A model generated the notes under the pieces. It made no database searches. It had not been told where the DNA came from and saw only the letters and a list, made by a program, of their open reading frames with translations. From contig CAYWTM010000049.1 in NCBI GenBank assembly GCA_964460185.1, positions 1 through 22,021 on the forward strand: a stretch of 22,021 bases of DNA, read 5' to 3'. The position numbers and the translations under genes were made by a program. The DNA comes from JAVJPJ01 sp040217295 (lineage in GTDB: Bacteria > Pseudomonadota > Alphaproteobacteria > Rhodobacterales > Rhodobacteraceae). How positions within the stretch are numbered: position 1 is the stretch's first letter; every line of letters starts with the position of its first letter. Positions 7,387 through 15,617 of the stretch are shown piece after piece.

Positions 7387-8571
7387 ATGAACAAGATGAC
7401 AGCCGCACCGCGCCCCGGATTTTACGCCACCGCCGCGTGCAACCTTGATGATTTCGCGGCGCTCACCGGGCGCCGTGTCGACATGTCGGATATCCCTCAT
7501 GCCGAGGACGCCCCCAAAAACATTCCCATCTATGACATGGTCAAATGGTCCGCGTCGCTCGAAACGCCCGAGACACGCGCCACTCTGATGGCGGAATGGG
7601 CGCGGATCCTGAAAGACGGGGCAGGGGTGTTGGTGCTGAAAGGCGCCTGTGCGGATCTGGATGCCATCGATGCGGCAACAACCGCCTACGAGGCGATCAT
7701 CGCCCGCGAAAAGGCGGAAAACGGCGGCGGCGCCGACCATTTCGCGGCGGCCGGCAGCAATGACCGCATCTGGAACTCGCTGCAAAAGCTTGCGCTTGAG
7801 GCGCCCGGAACCTTCATCCGCTATTTCGCGACACCGGCCATCGATGCGGCCTGCGAGGCGTGGCTTGGCCCCAACTACCAGATGACCGCGCAGGTCAATC
7901 TGGTGCATCCCGGCGGCAAGGCGCAGCAGGCGCACCGCGATTATCACCTCGGGTTCCAGACGGCCGAGGTCAGCGCGACCTATCCCGCCCATGTGCATGA
8001 TCTGTCGCCGCTGATGACGTTGCAGGGCGGGATTGCCCATTGCGACATGGACATCGAGGCGGGTCCGACGAAACTCTTGCCGTTTTCCCAGCTGTATCGC
8101 CCCGGCTATGCCGCCTGGCGGCGCGAGGATTTCCGCGCCCATTTCGAGGCGCATTGCGTGCAACTGCCCCTGTCCAAGGGGGATGCGATATTCTTCAATC
8201 CGGCGCTGTTTCACGCCGCCGGCGAAAACCGGAGCACCGATATCCACCGCATGGTGAACCTGTTGCAGGTGTCGTCGGCCTTTGGGCGTGCGATGGAAAC
8301 CGTCGACCGGCCCGCGATGTGCCGCGCGCTTTTCGTGCCGTTGTGCAAGGCCTGGACGGGGGGGCAACTGACCGAAGCGCAGCTTGACGCCGTGATCGGG
8401 TCCAGCGCCGAGGGGTATTCCTTTCCCACCAATCTCGACCGGGACCCGCCGGTGGGCGGGCTGGCCCCGGAAACGCAGCAGGCCCTGCTGAAACGGTGCG
8501 TGCTGGATGGCTGTGATCGCGATACCTTTGCGCGCCTTCTGGCCGAACAGGGGATGCGCCAGTTGCCCTGA
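7387..8571 (+). CDS. Phytanoyl-CoA dioxygenase (PhyH) family protein
   Basis: A 394-residue protein of the PhyH-type Fe(II)/2-oxoglutarate oxygenase family. The iron facial triad is visible as H183 and D185 (QAHRDYHLGF) and H276 (ALFHAAGENRS). An arginine near 288 (DIHRMVNLLQ) is placed to bind 2-oxoglutarate. Start ATG 7387 follows a strong GAGGAGGG. Divergent from a LacI-family regulator and followed at 64 bases by a small membrane protein. Family members hydroxylate very varied small molecules, so substrate cannot be named; regulator type and the inositol genes nearby hint at a carbohydrate-related or secondary nutrient substrate, but this is inference. Longer than typical PhyH enzymes (about 280-340 residues), with an extra C-terminal segment after residue 320. 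Confidence 0.82.
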   Translation: MNKMTAAPRPGFYATAACNLDDFAALTGRRVDMSDIPHAEDAPKNIPIYDMVKWSASLETPETRATLMAEWARILKDGAGVLVLKGACADLDAIDAATTAYEAIIAREKAENGGGADHFAAAGSNDRIWNSLQKLALEAPGTFIRYFATPAIDAACEAWLGPNYQMTAQVNLVHPGGKAQQAHRDYHLGFQTAEVSATYPAHVHDLSPLMTLQGGIAHCDMDIEAGPTKLLPFSQLYRPGYAAWRREDFRAHFEAHCVQLPLSKGDAIFFNPALFHAAGENRSTDIHRMVNLLQVSSAFGRAMETVDRPAMCRALFVPLCKAWTGGQLTEAQLDAVIGSSAEGYSFPTNLDRDPPVGGLAPETQQALLKRCVLDGCDRDTFARLLAEQGMRQLP

Positions 8572-8589
8572 CAGGCTTGCCCGGCGCGC

Positions 8590-8634
8590 GGGTCTCTGCC
8601 AAGACCGGGGGTGCAAACCACCCCCCGGAGACCC
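8590..8634 (+). promoter_or_regulatory. Nested leader hairpin covering a ribosome binding site
   Basis: The outer arms GGGTCTC (8590-8596) and GAGACCC (8628-8634) are complementary. The inner arms CCGGGGGTG (8605-8613) and CACCCCCCGG (8619-8628) also pair, with one bulged base. The likely Shine-Dalgarno CGGAG (8626-8630), five bases from the start codon at 8636, is buried in the stem. It could limit translation of the small protein or, alternatively, end transcription of the dioxygenase gene. Confidence 0.5.
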
Positions 8635-8635
8635 C

Positions 8636-8833
8636 ATGCGCCTACTGGATCCGTATCACCCGTTTTTCCGCCCGGCATGGCGGCGCTACCTGATGGTCGC
8701 CGTTACCTTTGCGTGGGCCGGTGTCGAGTGGAGCTTTGACAACACGGTCTGGGCCTACCTGTTCGCGGGCATTGGCGGGTTCCTGGCGTGGAACCTGATC
8801 CTGACGTGGAAAGACCCCGAAAACGACGGTTAG
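8636..8833 (+). CDS. Small membrane protein of unknown function (65 aa)
   Basis: I do not recognise this protein. It has a basic, proline-rich N-terminus (residues 1-17), a first hydrophobic segment about 18-29, a tryptophan-rich turn (WSFDNTVW), and a second hydrophobic segment about 38-56. Both ends are probably cytoplasmic. The aromatic composition and the GGAG at proper spacing from ATG 8636 support a real gene. Its stop overlaps that of the converging iolG gene (shared bases 8831-8832), leaving no room for a terminator. It is co-directional with the PhyH-family gene and may be in its operon. Confidence 0.65.
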   Translation: MRLLDPYHPFFRPAWRRYLMVAVTFAWAGVEWSFDNTVWAYLFAGIGGFLAWNLILTWKDPENDG

Positions 8834-9822
8834 CCGGTCAAATCCACCGGCTGCCCGGTTTCGCGCGACAGGGTTGCGGCATCGGCCAGGATCTGCGCCT
8901 GCAATCCGTCGTGAATACCCGGATCCGCGGTGCCTTTGCCCGTGGCCGCGTCCACGAAGGCGCGCATTTCCGACAGGTAGGCGGCCTGGTAGCGTTCAAG
9001 AAAGAAATGCTGCGCGGGCGCGCGTGCGAATCCCGTCTGGGTGGCCAGTTCCACGGTGGTTTCCAGCTGGTTTTCCGCCCGCAACATACCCTTTTGCCCA
9101 TGCACCTCGATGCGCTGGTCATAGCCATAGGCCGCCCGGCGCGAATTCGAGATCTGGCAGATGCGTCCGCTCGCGGTGGTCAGGATCACGGCGGCCGTAT
9201 CCACGTCACCGGCCTCGCCTATGGCGGGATCGACGAGCGCGGCCCCCATCGCATGCAGGCGCACGAATTCCTCGCCCATCAAGAACCGCGCCATGTCGAA
9301 ATCATGGATCATCATGTCCCGGAACAGACCGCCCGATCGCACGATATACGACACCGGCGGCGGTGCGGGGTCGCGCGAGGTGATGGTGACCAGTTCCACG
9401 GCACCGATATCGCCCGCCGCGATCCGGGCGCGCAAAGCGGCGAAGTTCGGGTCGAAACGGCGGTTGAACCCGGTCAGAAAGGTCACGCCCTCTGCCACGA
9501 CCACGTCCATGCAGTCGCGGATGTTGTCGACGGACATGTCGATGGGTTTCTCGCAAAAGATCGCCTTTCCTGCGCGGGCCGCACCCTGGATCAGGTCGAA
9601 ATGGGTGTCTGTGGGCGTGCCGATGACCACGGCGTCGATGTCGCCGGAGGCCAGGATCGCGTCGGCGGACCGTATCTCGGCGCCGGTTGTCCGGGCCAGC
9701 GCCTGGGCCGCGGCGGGCAAGGCATCGGCCACGGCCACGACCGTGGCATCGTCCAGCCCCTTGATGCTGCCGGCATGAACCTGGCCGATCCGGCCACATC
9801 CCAGAAGTCCAATTCTCAGCAT
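8830..9822 (-). CDS. iolG: Inositol 2-dehydrogenase (IolG)
   Basis: A 330-residue Gfo/Idh/MocA oxidoreductase. The N-terminal Rossmann fold has GLLGCGRIGQVHA (residues 5-17). The EKP motif has catalytic lysine K92. The active-site pattern D169-x3-H173-D174 (RDMMIHDFDMARF) is that of NAD-dependent myo-inositol 2-dehydrogenases. It would oxidise myo-inositol to 2-keto-myo-inositol, the first pathway step. Last gene of the iolDCBJG operon, four bases after iolJ. Start MLRIGLLG chosen at 9822 because the Rossmann motif begins there; upstream in-frame codons fall inside iolJ. Of the three related oxidoreductases in the window, this is the closest to canonical IolG. Confidence 0.87.
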   Translation of the reverse strand: MLRIGLLGCGRIGQVHAGSIKGLDDATVVAVADALPAAAQALARTTGAEIRSADAILASGDIDAVVIGTPTDTHFDLIQGAARAGKAIFCEKPIDMSVDNIRDCMDVVVAEGVTFLTGFNRRFDPNFAALRARIAAGDIGAVELVTITSRDPAPPPVSYIVRSGGLFRDMMIHDFDMARFLMGEEFVRLHAMGAALVDPAIGEAGDVDTAAVILTTASGRICQISNSRRAAYGYDQRIEVHGQKGMLRAENQLETTVELATQTGFARAPAQHFFLERYQAAYLSEMRAFVDAATGKGTADPGIHDGLQAQILADAATLSRETGQPVDLTG

Positions 9823-9826
9823 AGCG

Positions 9827-10666
9827 TCACACCCTTCCCGAGGCGCCAAACCCACGGATGACCGCCCGCGCGGCCTCGACCATGGGGGCATGTGTTTCTT
9901 TCAGGATCGCGACCCGGTCGAACCGTGCTTGGTCGGCATTGACAGCCGATCGCAACGCCGCCCCGAAGGCCATCCTGAGTTCCGTTCCGATATTGAATTT
10001 GCAGATCCTTGATGTCGTTGCCAGATGCAGGCGCTGTGCCATCGGCACCCCCGATCCGCCATGGATCACCAGCGGCACCTCGGTCAGGGCCTCGATCGCG
10101 CGAATGCGCGGTTCGTCCAGGCCGCCTTCGTGGTCTTGCTGCAGGTGAACGTTTCCCACCGAAATAGCCATCGCATCCACCCCGCTGTCACGGGCGAATA
10201 TCGCGGCCTCCTGCGGGTCGGTGCCGGCGGAATTTTCGCCGCCCGAATAGCCCACGAACCCGATCTCCCCCTCGCACGAGATCCCGGCCGCATGGGCCAG
10301 GGCGGCCACGGCCGCGGTTTCGTCGATGTTTTGCTGCAGGGGCTTGCGCGAGCCGTCATACATCAGCGAGGTAAAGCCGCTGTCCAGCGCCTCCCTGCAT
10401 TCCTCGAAGGTGTAGCCGTGATCCAGATGCGCCACCACGGGCACGTCGACACTGTCAGCCAGGTTGCGGAACATCGCGCCCAGAACGGGCAGGGGCGTGT
10501 GCGCGCGGCACGACGGCCCGGCCTGCAAGATCACCGGGGCGCGTTCGGCCTGGGCTGCCATGGCGTAGGCGCGCATGTCCTCCCACCCCAGGCAGACCAG
10601 ACCGGGCACGGCATAGCCGCCCTTGAGCGCGGGGCGCAGGACGTCGGAAAGCGTTGCAAGCGTCAT
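9827..10666 (-). CDS. iolJ: Class II aldolase, probable DKGP aldolase (IolJ-like)
   Basis: A 279-residue class II fructose-bisphosphate aldolase family protein. HLDHG (80-84) supplies the catalytic D82 and zinc ligand H83; H174 (GNVH) and H202 (IHGGSG) complete the zinc site. E133 is in EGEIGFVG. In the inositol pathway this family splits 2-deoxy-5-keto-gluconate 6-phosphate into dihydroxyacetone phosphate and malonate semialdehyde. The usual G-T-x-H-G segment reads GNVHLQQDH here, so it is a diverged member and tagatose- or fructose-bisphosphate activity cannot be excluded. Start MTLATLSDVL at 10666 overlaps the stop of iolB by four bases (ATGA), indicating translational coupling. Confidence 0.8.
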   Translation of the reverse strand: MTLATLSDVLRPALKGGYAVPGLVCLGWEDMRAYAMAAQAERAPVILQAGPSCRAHTPLPVLGAMFRNLADSVDVPVVAHLDHGYTFEECREALDSGFTSLMYDGSRKPLQQNIDETAAVAALAHAAGISCEGEIGFVGYSGGENSAGTDPQEAAIFARDSGVDAMAISVGNVHLQQDHEGGLDEPRIRAIEALTEVPLVIHGGSGVPMAQRLHLATTSRICKFNIGTELRMAFGAALRSAVNADQARFDRVAILKETHAPMVEAARAVIRGFGASGRV

Positions 10667-11502
10667 TTGAATTTCGCCACCATGTCCATGATGCCGGGGA
10701 TCGTGTGCAGCTGCTCGGCATGGGTGGGTTGGAAATACTGTTTCAGACTGCGCTGGCTGAGGCCGCCGAGGATGGTGAAATAATACATCTCGTAGCCCGG
10801 CAACACGCAGCACGGGTGATAGCCCTTGTCGATCAACACCGTGGACCCGTTCACGATGTGATAGGCATCGCCCGGTTCATTATCCACCCGCTGCAGCATC
10901 TGCAGGCCCGAACCGTAGTCGGGTTTGAACCGGAAATTGTAGCATTCGTCGTGCCGCGTTTCGTCCGGCAGACGGTCGGTGTCGTGCTTGTGGCTGGGAA
11001 AGCCGGACCAGCCACCGGCCCCCACGGTGAAAAGTTCTGATACAAGAAGCCGGCCGACCCGGTCATGATGGCCCGCGCCGAGGATATGCTTGATCTTGCG
11101 GTGGGTCTTGGTGTCGTCGCTGCCGTATTGCACGAGGTCGAGGTCGGCCGACCGTACGGCAAAGGGCTTGAGCGTCTCGCCGAATTGCGCGCCCGCGACG
11201 AAGGTTTCGGTGTCGGTCAGCGCGGTGATCCGCGCGCCGGTATCGGTGGGCACGTAGACGCCTTCGGGGTCGCCATCCCAGACATCCGCCCCGCGATTGC
11301 CGATATCGGCAAAGGTTTGTCCGCCCGTCTCGACGGTGACGGTGCCGGTCGCAGGGACAACGCAGGTTTCATACCGCGCCAGCCTGTAGTCGAAGGTTTC
11401 GCCGGCCCTGAGCTTGACGATGTTGAAATAGGTCAGTGGCACCAGGGCATTGTCGACATCGACAATGGCCTGGTTGCGGTTGTCATAAGGCGCAATATGC
11501 AT
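10663..11502 (-). CDS. iolB: 5-deoxy-glucuronate isomerase family protein (IolB-like)
   Basis: A 279-residue cupin protein of the IolB family. The metal ligands are visible: H171 and H173 (SHKHD), E186 (DECYNF) and H229 (KGYHP), followed by LPGYEMYYFTILGG, the IolB C-terminal signature. IolB isomerises 5-deoxy-glucuronate to 5-dehydro-2-deoxy-gluconate. It sits between iolC and iolJ, starting 11 bases after iolC with AAAGGA overlapping the iolC stop. The N-terminal half (NALVPLTYFNIVKLRAGE) differs from canonical IolB, and a second, more canonical iolB begins at 21848, so this copy may have a shifted substrate. Confidence 0.85.
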   Translation of the reverse strand: MHIAPYDNRNQAIVDVDNALVPLTYFNIVKLRAGETFDYRLARYETCVVPATGTVTVETGGQTFADIGNRGADVWDGDPEGVYVPTDTGARITALTDTETFVAGAQFGETLKPFAVRSADLDLVQYGSDDTKTHRKIKHILGAGHHDRVGRLLVSELFTVGAGGWSGFPSHKHDTDRLPDETRHDECYNFRFKPDYGSGLQMLQRVDNEPGDAYHIVNGSTVLIDKGYHPCCVLPGYEMYYFTILGGLSQRSLKQYFQPTHAEQLHTIPGIMDMVAKFK

Positions 11503-11513
11503 CGAATATCCTT

Positions 11514-12494
11514 TCAGGCCGCGCTTGCGCCGGGGTGATCTCGCAAGAACTGGTCCAGTTCGTCTCGTGTGGGCATGGCCGGCGCACAGCCGACCCGCGC
11601 CACCACCATCGCCGCCGAGGCCGACCCTTGCAGGACCGCGTCACGTACGCTTTGCCCTGCGGCCAGGCCGCTGACGAATCCGCCCATGAAGCTGTCGCCC
11701 GCACCGGTCGGTTTCAGCGCTTCGGTGCGGTAGATACCGGTCGTGATCTCACCCTCGGGGGTGATGGTGATCGCGCCCTTTTCGCCCATCTTGTAGACCG
11801 CGATCCGTGCGCCGCGCGCGACCAGGTCCCGCGCCTTGTCGAGCCCCTTGTCATAGTCACCCGCCATGAAACCGAATTCCACGTCATTGCCGACAATGAC
11901 GTCGCACATGGCACCCGCGCGGGAATAGACATCTGCCGCGACCTGCGCGGAGGGCCAGGAATAGGGGCGATAGTCGATGTCGAAGATCAGCGGCAGGCCC
12001 GCCGCCCTTGCGATCTCGAACCCGCGAAAGGCAGCACCGCGCGAGGGTTCGGCGGCGAAAACGGTGCCCGTGGTGATGAGCGCCGAATACGCGGCGTAAT
12101 CCACGCCCTCCACATCCGCCGACGTCATCTCGAAATCGGCGGCGCCATTGCGGTAGATGACCGATTGGTGATCCTCGATGGTGGTTTCCACCACCGCCAG
12201 CGAATTGCGCGCCTCGCCGCCCACCGATCGCACATGCGCCCGCCCGATCCCGTATTTGTCCAGCTCATTGAGCGCGAAGCGCCCGATGGCGTCGTCGGAC
12301 ACGCAGGTGACAAGATCGGCGCTGCCGCCGAGCCTGGTGATCGCCACCCCGATATTGGCAGACGATCCGCCCAGGCAGGCGAAGAACTGCGTCGCATGTT
12401 CGGTCTTGGTGCCGGGCGGGTCGGGGTAGAAATCCATCCCCGCGCGCCCGATGATCACGAATTTTCCGCCCTTCAGGCGCCCCAGATCGGCCAT
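11514..12494 (-). CDS. iolC: 5-dehydro-2-deoxygluconokinase (IolC)
   Basis: A 326-residue PfkB/ribokinase-family sugar kinase. The N-terminal substrate motif is LGGSSANIGVAITRLGG (41-57). The C-terminal anion-hole motif is TGAGDSF with catalytic D267. It would phosphorylate 5-dehydro-2-deoxy-gluconate using ATP. Start ATG 12494 shares one base with the iolD stop (TGATG), so translation is coupled; an open frame continues upstream inside iolD but has no PfkB homology. Many alphaproteobacterial IolC proteins carry a C-terminal DUF2090 domain (about 640 residues); this one lacks it, consistent with a separate aldolase gene in the operon. Confidence 0.9.
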   Translation of the reverse strand: MADLGRLKGGKFVIIGRAGMDFYPDPPGTKTEHATQFFACLGGSSANIGVAITRLGGSADLVTCVSDDAIGRFALNELDKYGIGRAHVRSVGGEARNSLAVVETTIEDHQSVIYRNGAADFEMTSADVEGVDYAAYSALITTGTVFAAEPSRGAAFRGFEIARAAGLPLIFDIDYRPYSWPSAQVAADVYSRAGAMCDVIVGNDVEFGFMAGDYDKGLDKARDLVARGARIAVYKMGEKGAITITPEGEITTGIYRTEALKPTGAGDSFMGGFVSGLAAGQSVRDAVLQGSASAAMVVARVGCAPAMPTRDELDQFLRDHPGASAA

Positions 12495-14365
12495 CAGACG
12501 CCCTGCCTTTGCTTGGCGCGCACGGCCTCGATCTCGGCATGCTTTTCGCGCACGTTCGGATTGTCGGACACCTCGGGGGTGCCCACTTCCCACCAGGTAT
12601 GGCCCTCGGCGGTCCAGCCTTCGTAGGGATCCACCTTCATCACGATCACGCAGGTCTTTGTGGCGGCCTTGGCGCGGGTGAACGCCTCGCCCAACTCGGC
12701 CGGGTTGGCGACGGTCACGGCGTCGGCGCCCATGGATCTGGCATGTTCCTCGAAATCGACGGCGAAAGGGTCCGGCACCGTCGGGCAATCGGCGATCAGG
12801 TTGTTGAAGCTGTCCTGCCCGGTATTGTTCTGCAGCTTGTTGATGACGGCAAAGCCCCCATTGTCGAGCACCAGCACGATCAGTTTTTTCTGCGTCAGAA
12901 CAGAGGAGTAGATGTCGGAGTTCATCAAGAGGTAGCTGCCGTCGCCCACGAAGACGATGGTGTCGCGGTCGGGTTCGACCTGTGACTGTGCGATACGGGC
13001 GCCCCATCCGCCGGCAATCTCGTAGCCCATGCACGAAAAGCCGAACTCCACATCCACCGTGCCGATATCCAGCGTGCGCCAGTTGGCCGTGACCTCGGCC
13101 GGAAGACCGCCCGCCGCCGTCACCACCCGGTCGCGCGGATCGCACAGATCGTTCACCACGCCGATGGCCTGCGCATAGGAATTCGGCCGGTTGCCGTGGG
13201 CCACGTTATCCGCGACATACGCGTCCCACGCCTTGCGCTCGGCCTGCGCCTGCGCCGTCCAGCTTTCGGGCGCGCGGTAGCCGGCCATGGCGGCGCCCAG
13301 GGCCGTGAGCCCAAGTCTGGCATCCCCCACGACGGGCAGCGACATATGCTTCATCGCGTCGTGACGCCCCACGTTCAGCCCGATCAGTTGGGCGTCTTTC
13401 GCGAACGCCGTCCACGATCCGGTGGTGAAATCCTGCAGGCGGGTGCCCACGGCAAGCACCACATCGGCCTGTTCCGCGATGGCGTTCGCGCTGTTTGATC
13501 CGGTCACACCGATAGGCCCGATATTCAACGCGTCGGTCGCCAGCATGTTGGCGCGTCCGGCGATGGTTTCGACCACGGGGACGCCGTGTGCCGTGGCGAA
13601 GGCCGCCAGTTCGGCAACCGCGCCGGAATACTGGATGCCGCCGCCTGCGATGATCATCGGGCGTTTGGCCGATTTCAACAGCGCCGCCGCTTCGGCCACC
13701 TCGTCCGGGTCGGGGGCCTGCCGCCTGATGCGGTGGACCCGGCGGGCGAAAAATTCGGCCGGGTAGTCATAGGTCCAGCCTTGCACATCTTGCGGCAGCG
13801 CCAGGAAGGCCGGGCCGCAATCGGCGGGGTCCAGCATGGTGGCAAGCGCCGCCGGCAGCGACTGGATGACCTGCGCGGGGTGCGTGATCCGGTCCCAGTA
13901 GCGGGTGACGGGTTTGAAGGCATCGTTCACCCCCATTGTCGGGTTCCCGAAATGCTCCAGCTGCTGCAGGACCGGGTCGGGCAGGCGGGTCAGGAATGTG
14001 TCGCCGCACAGCATCAGCATCGGCAACCGGTTGGCATGGGCCAGTGCCGACGCCGTCAGCAGGTTGGCCGTGCCGGGTCCGGCACTGGCCGTGCAGAACA
14101 TGAACCGCCTGCGCAGGTGGTATTTCGCATAGGCGGCGGCGGCGAAGCCCATGCTTTGTTCGTTTTGCCCGCGATACAGGGGCATCTCATCGCGGACCGG
14201 GTACAAGGCTTCGCCCAGGCACGGAACATTGCCATGCCCGAATATGCCGAAACCGCCGCCGCAGATCCGCGTCTGGACGCCGTCGATATCGATGAACTGG
14301 GCCATCAGATAGCGGACGATGGCCTGTGCCGTGGTCAGCCGGATGGTGGTGCCGGATGCAGTCAT
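12494..14365 (-). CDS. iolD: 3D-(3,5/4)-trihydroxycyclohexane-1,2-dione hydrolase (IolD)
   Basis: A 623-residue thiamine-diphosphate enzyme with the usual three-domain layout. The catalytic glutamate E69 is in YRGQNEQSMG. The central domain around residues 210-350 contains PMIIAGGGIQYSG. The ThDP/Mg motif runs from GDG (474-476) to N502 (VLVLDNGGF). It opens the ring of the diketo-inositol product of IolE, giving 5-deoxy-glucuronate. Start ATG 14365 follows GGGAGGAGA. First gene of the minus-strand iol operon and divergent from the oxidoreductase gene at 14488, with the shared LacI-type palindrome upstream. Length fits IolD. Confidence 0.95.
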   Translation of the reverse strand: MTASGTTIRLTTAQAIVRYLMAQFIDIDGVQTRICGGGFGIFGHGNVPCLGEALYPVRDEMPLYRGQNEQSMGFAAAAYAKYHLRRRFMFCTASAGPGTANLLTASALAHANRLPMLMLCGDTFLTRLPDPVLQQLEHFGNPTMGVNDAFKPVTRYWDRITHPAQVIQSLPAALATMLDPADCGPAFLALPQDVQGWTYDYPAEFFARRVHRIRRQAPDPDEVAEAAALLKSAKRPMIIAGGGIQYSGAVAELAAFATAHGVPVVETIAGRANMLATDALNIGPIGVTGSNSANAIAEQADVVLAVGTRLQDFTTGSWTAFAKDAQLIGLNVGRHDAMKHMSLPVVGDARLGLTALGAAMAGYRAPESWTAQAQAERKAWDAYVADNVAHGNRPNSYAQAIGVVNDLCDPRDRVVTAAGGLPAEVTANWRTLDIGTVDVEFGFSCMGYEIAGGWGARIAQSQVEPDRDTIVFVGDGSYLLMNSDIYSSVLTQKKLIVLVLDNGGFAVINKLQNNTGQDSFNNLIADCPTVPDPFAVDFEEHARSMGADAVTVANPAELGEAFTRAKAATKTCVIVMKVDPYEGWTAEGHTWWEVGTPEVSDNPNVREKHAEIEAVRAKQRQGV

Positions 14366-14432
14366 GTCTCCTCCCCCGTGCGCGTCGTGGTCATGCGTGC
14401 CGCCGATTGGCAGTTGCGAAGCGCGCCGGGTC

Positions 14433-14460
14433 AGGATACGAATTTTGCAACCGGTTGCAA
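14433..14460 (-). promoter_or_regulatory. Predicted sigma-70 promoter of the iolDCBJG operon
   Basis: On the minus strand TTGCAA (14455-14460) matches the -35 consensus at four positions. TATCCT (14433-14438) matches the -10 at four positions, with a 16-base spacer. The palindromic operator covers the -35 and most of the spacer, as expected for repression by steric block. Confidence 0.45.
14445..14460. promoter_or_regulatory. LacI-type operator, copy 1 (iol divergent promoter)
   Basis: TTGCAACCGGTTGCAA is a perfect 16-bp palindrome with the central CG typical of LacI-family operators. An identical 16-mer is found at 18793-18808 beside a LacI regulator gene. Here it lies between divergent iolD and the oxidoreductase gene at 14488. 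Regulator assignment is inferred from the shared site. Confidence 0.85.
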
Positions 14461-14487
14461 CCGGACTCGTGCAAGGGAGGGCACAAA

Positions 14488-15603
14488 TTGGACGAGATAG
14501 GAATCGGCCTGGTCGGTGGTGGCTACATGGGCAAGGCCCACGCGGTGGCCATGGCGGCGGTCGGCGCGGTGTTTTCCCCCGCATTGCGGCCACGCCTTGC
14601 GGTGATCGCGGCGTCCAGCCCGGCATCCGCGGAAACCTACCGCGCGGCATTCGGGTTCGCCCGCGCAGCCCGCGACTGGCAGGATCTTGTGGCCGATCCG
14701 GCGGTCGAAGCGGTGGTGATTGCCTCGCCGCAGGTCACGCACCGCGCCATCGCCGAGGCGGCCTTTGCCGCCGGCAAGCCCGTGTTTTGTGAAAAGCCGC
14801 TTGGCGCCTCTTTGCAGGACGCGCGCGCCATGGTGGCGGCGGCCGAGGCGTCGGGCCTGCCCAACATGATCGGCTTCAACTACGTGCGCACACCTGCCAC
14901 CCAGTTCGTGCGTCAATTGCTGGCCGAGGGCGCCATCGGAGAGGTGACCTGGTTCCGGGGCGAACATACCGAGGATTTTCTGGCCGATCCCGACATTCCC
15001 GCCAATTGGCGCACGACCGGGCAGGGCAACGGCACCATGGGCGATCTGTCACCGCACATGATCAACTGCGCGCTGGCCCTGATGGGCGACATCACGGAAA
15101 TTTCGGCCCGGATCGAAACGGTCCATGCAACCCGCCCCGGCCCGGACGGGCCGGTCGCGGTCGACAATGACGATCAGGGCCAGATGATGGTGCGGTTTGC
15201 CTCGGGGGCGATGGGGCATCTGTATTTCAGCCGCGTGGCGACGGGCCGAAAGATGGGCTATGCCTATGAAATACATGGCACAAAAGGCGCGATCCGGTTT
15301 GATCAGGAAGACCAGAACGCGGTCTGGCTGTACCGCGCGGAAGGGCCGGAGGCCACGCGCGGGTTTACCCGGATCCTGACCGGGCCGATGCACCCCGACT
15401 ACCTTGCCTTTTGCCAGGGGCCGGGCCACGGAACCGGCTACCAGGACCAGATCATCATCGAAGCCCGTGATTTCCTGCATGCCATCGCGTCGGGCCAGCC
15501 TGTCTGGCCGACCTTCCGCGACGGGTTGGCGGTTTCGCGCATCATTGACACTGCTTTCACCTCGGCCAAAGACGGCCGTTGGATGACCATCCCGCAAGAT
15601 TGA
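14488..15603 (+). CDS. Gfo/Idh/MocA family oxidoreductase (inositol-related)
   Basis: A 371-residue NAD(P)-dependent oxidoreductase. Its Rossmann motif GLVGGGYMGKAHA starts at residue 6, EKPLG holds the catalytic lysine, and there is a C-terminal GFO/IDH/MocA domain. The start is a TTG (14488) with AAGGGAGG seven bases upstream; no ATG or GTG lies in a suitable place, and the Rossmann fold begins at residue 4. First gene of an operon with the IolE-like gene 14 bases downstream, under the operator shared with iolD. Probably acts on an inositol isomer (scyllo- or D-chiro-inositol) or on a keto-inositol; the precise substrate is not determined. Confidence 0.87.
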   Translation: MDEIGIGLVGGGYMGKAHAVAMAAVGAVFSPALRPRLAVIAASSPASAETYRAAFGFARAARDWQDLVADPAVEAVVIASPQVTHRAIAEAAFAAGKPVFCEKPLGASLQDARAMVAAAEASGLPNMIGFNYVRTPATQFVRQLLAEGAIGEVTWFRGEHTEDFLADPDIPANWRTTGQGNGTMGDLSPHMINCALALMGDITEISARIETVHATRPGPDGPVAVDNDDQGQMMVRFASGAMGHLYFSRVATGRKMGYAYEIHGTKGAIRFDQEDQNAVWLYRAEGPEATRGFTRILTGPMHPDYLAFCQGPGHGTGYQDQIIIEARDFLHAIASGQPVWPTFRDGLAVSRIIDTAFTSAKDGRWMTIPQD

Positions 15604-15617
15604 AAGGGACCTCGACC

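Noticed and set aside
11436..12626. 396-codon plus-strand open frame opposite iolC
   Set aside because: Antisense to a complete PfkB kinase; composition is that of a shadow frame.
12495..13145. Open frame continuing upstream of iolC, as if IolC were an N-terminal fusion
   Set aside because: The added part lies wholly inside iolD in another frame; the PfkB domain begins right after ATG 12494, which is coupled to the iolD stop.
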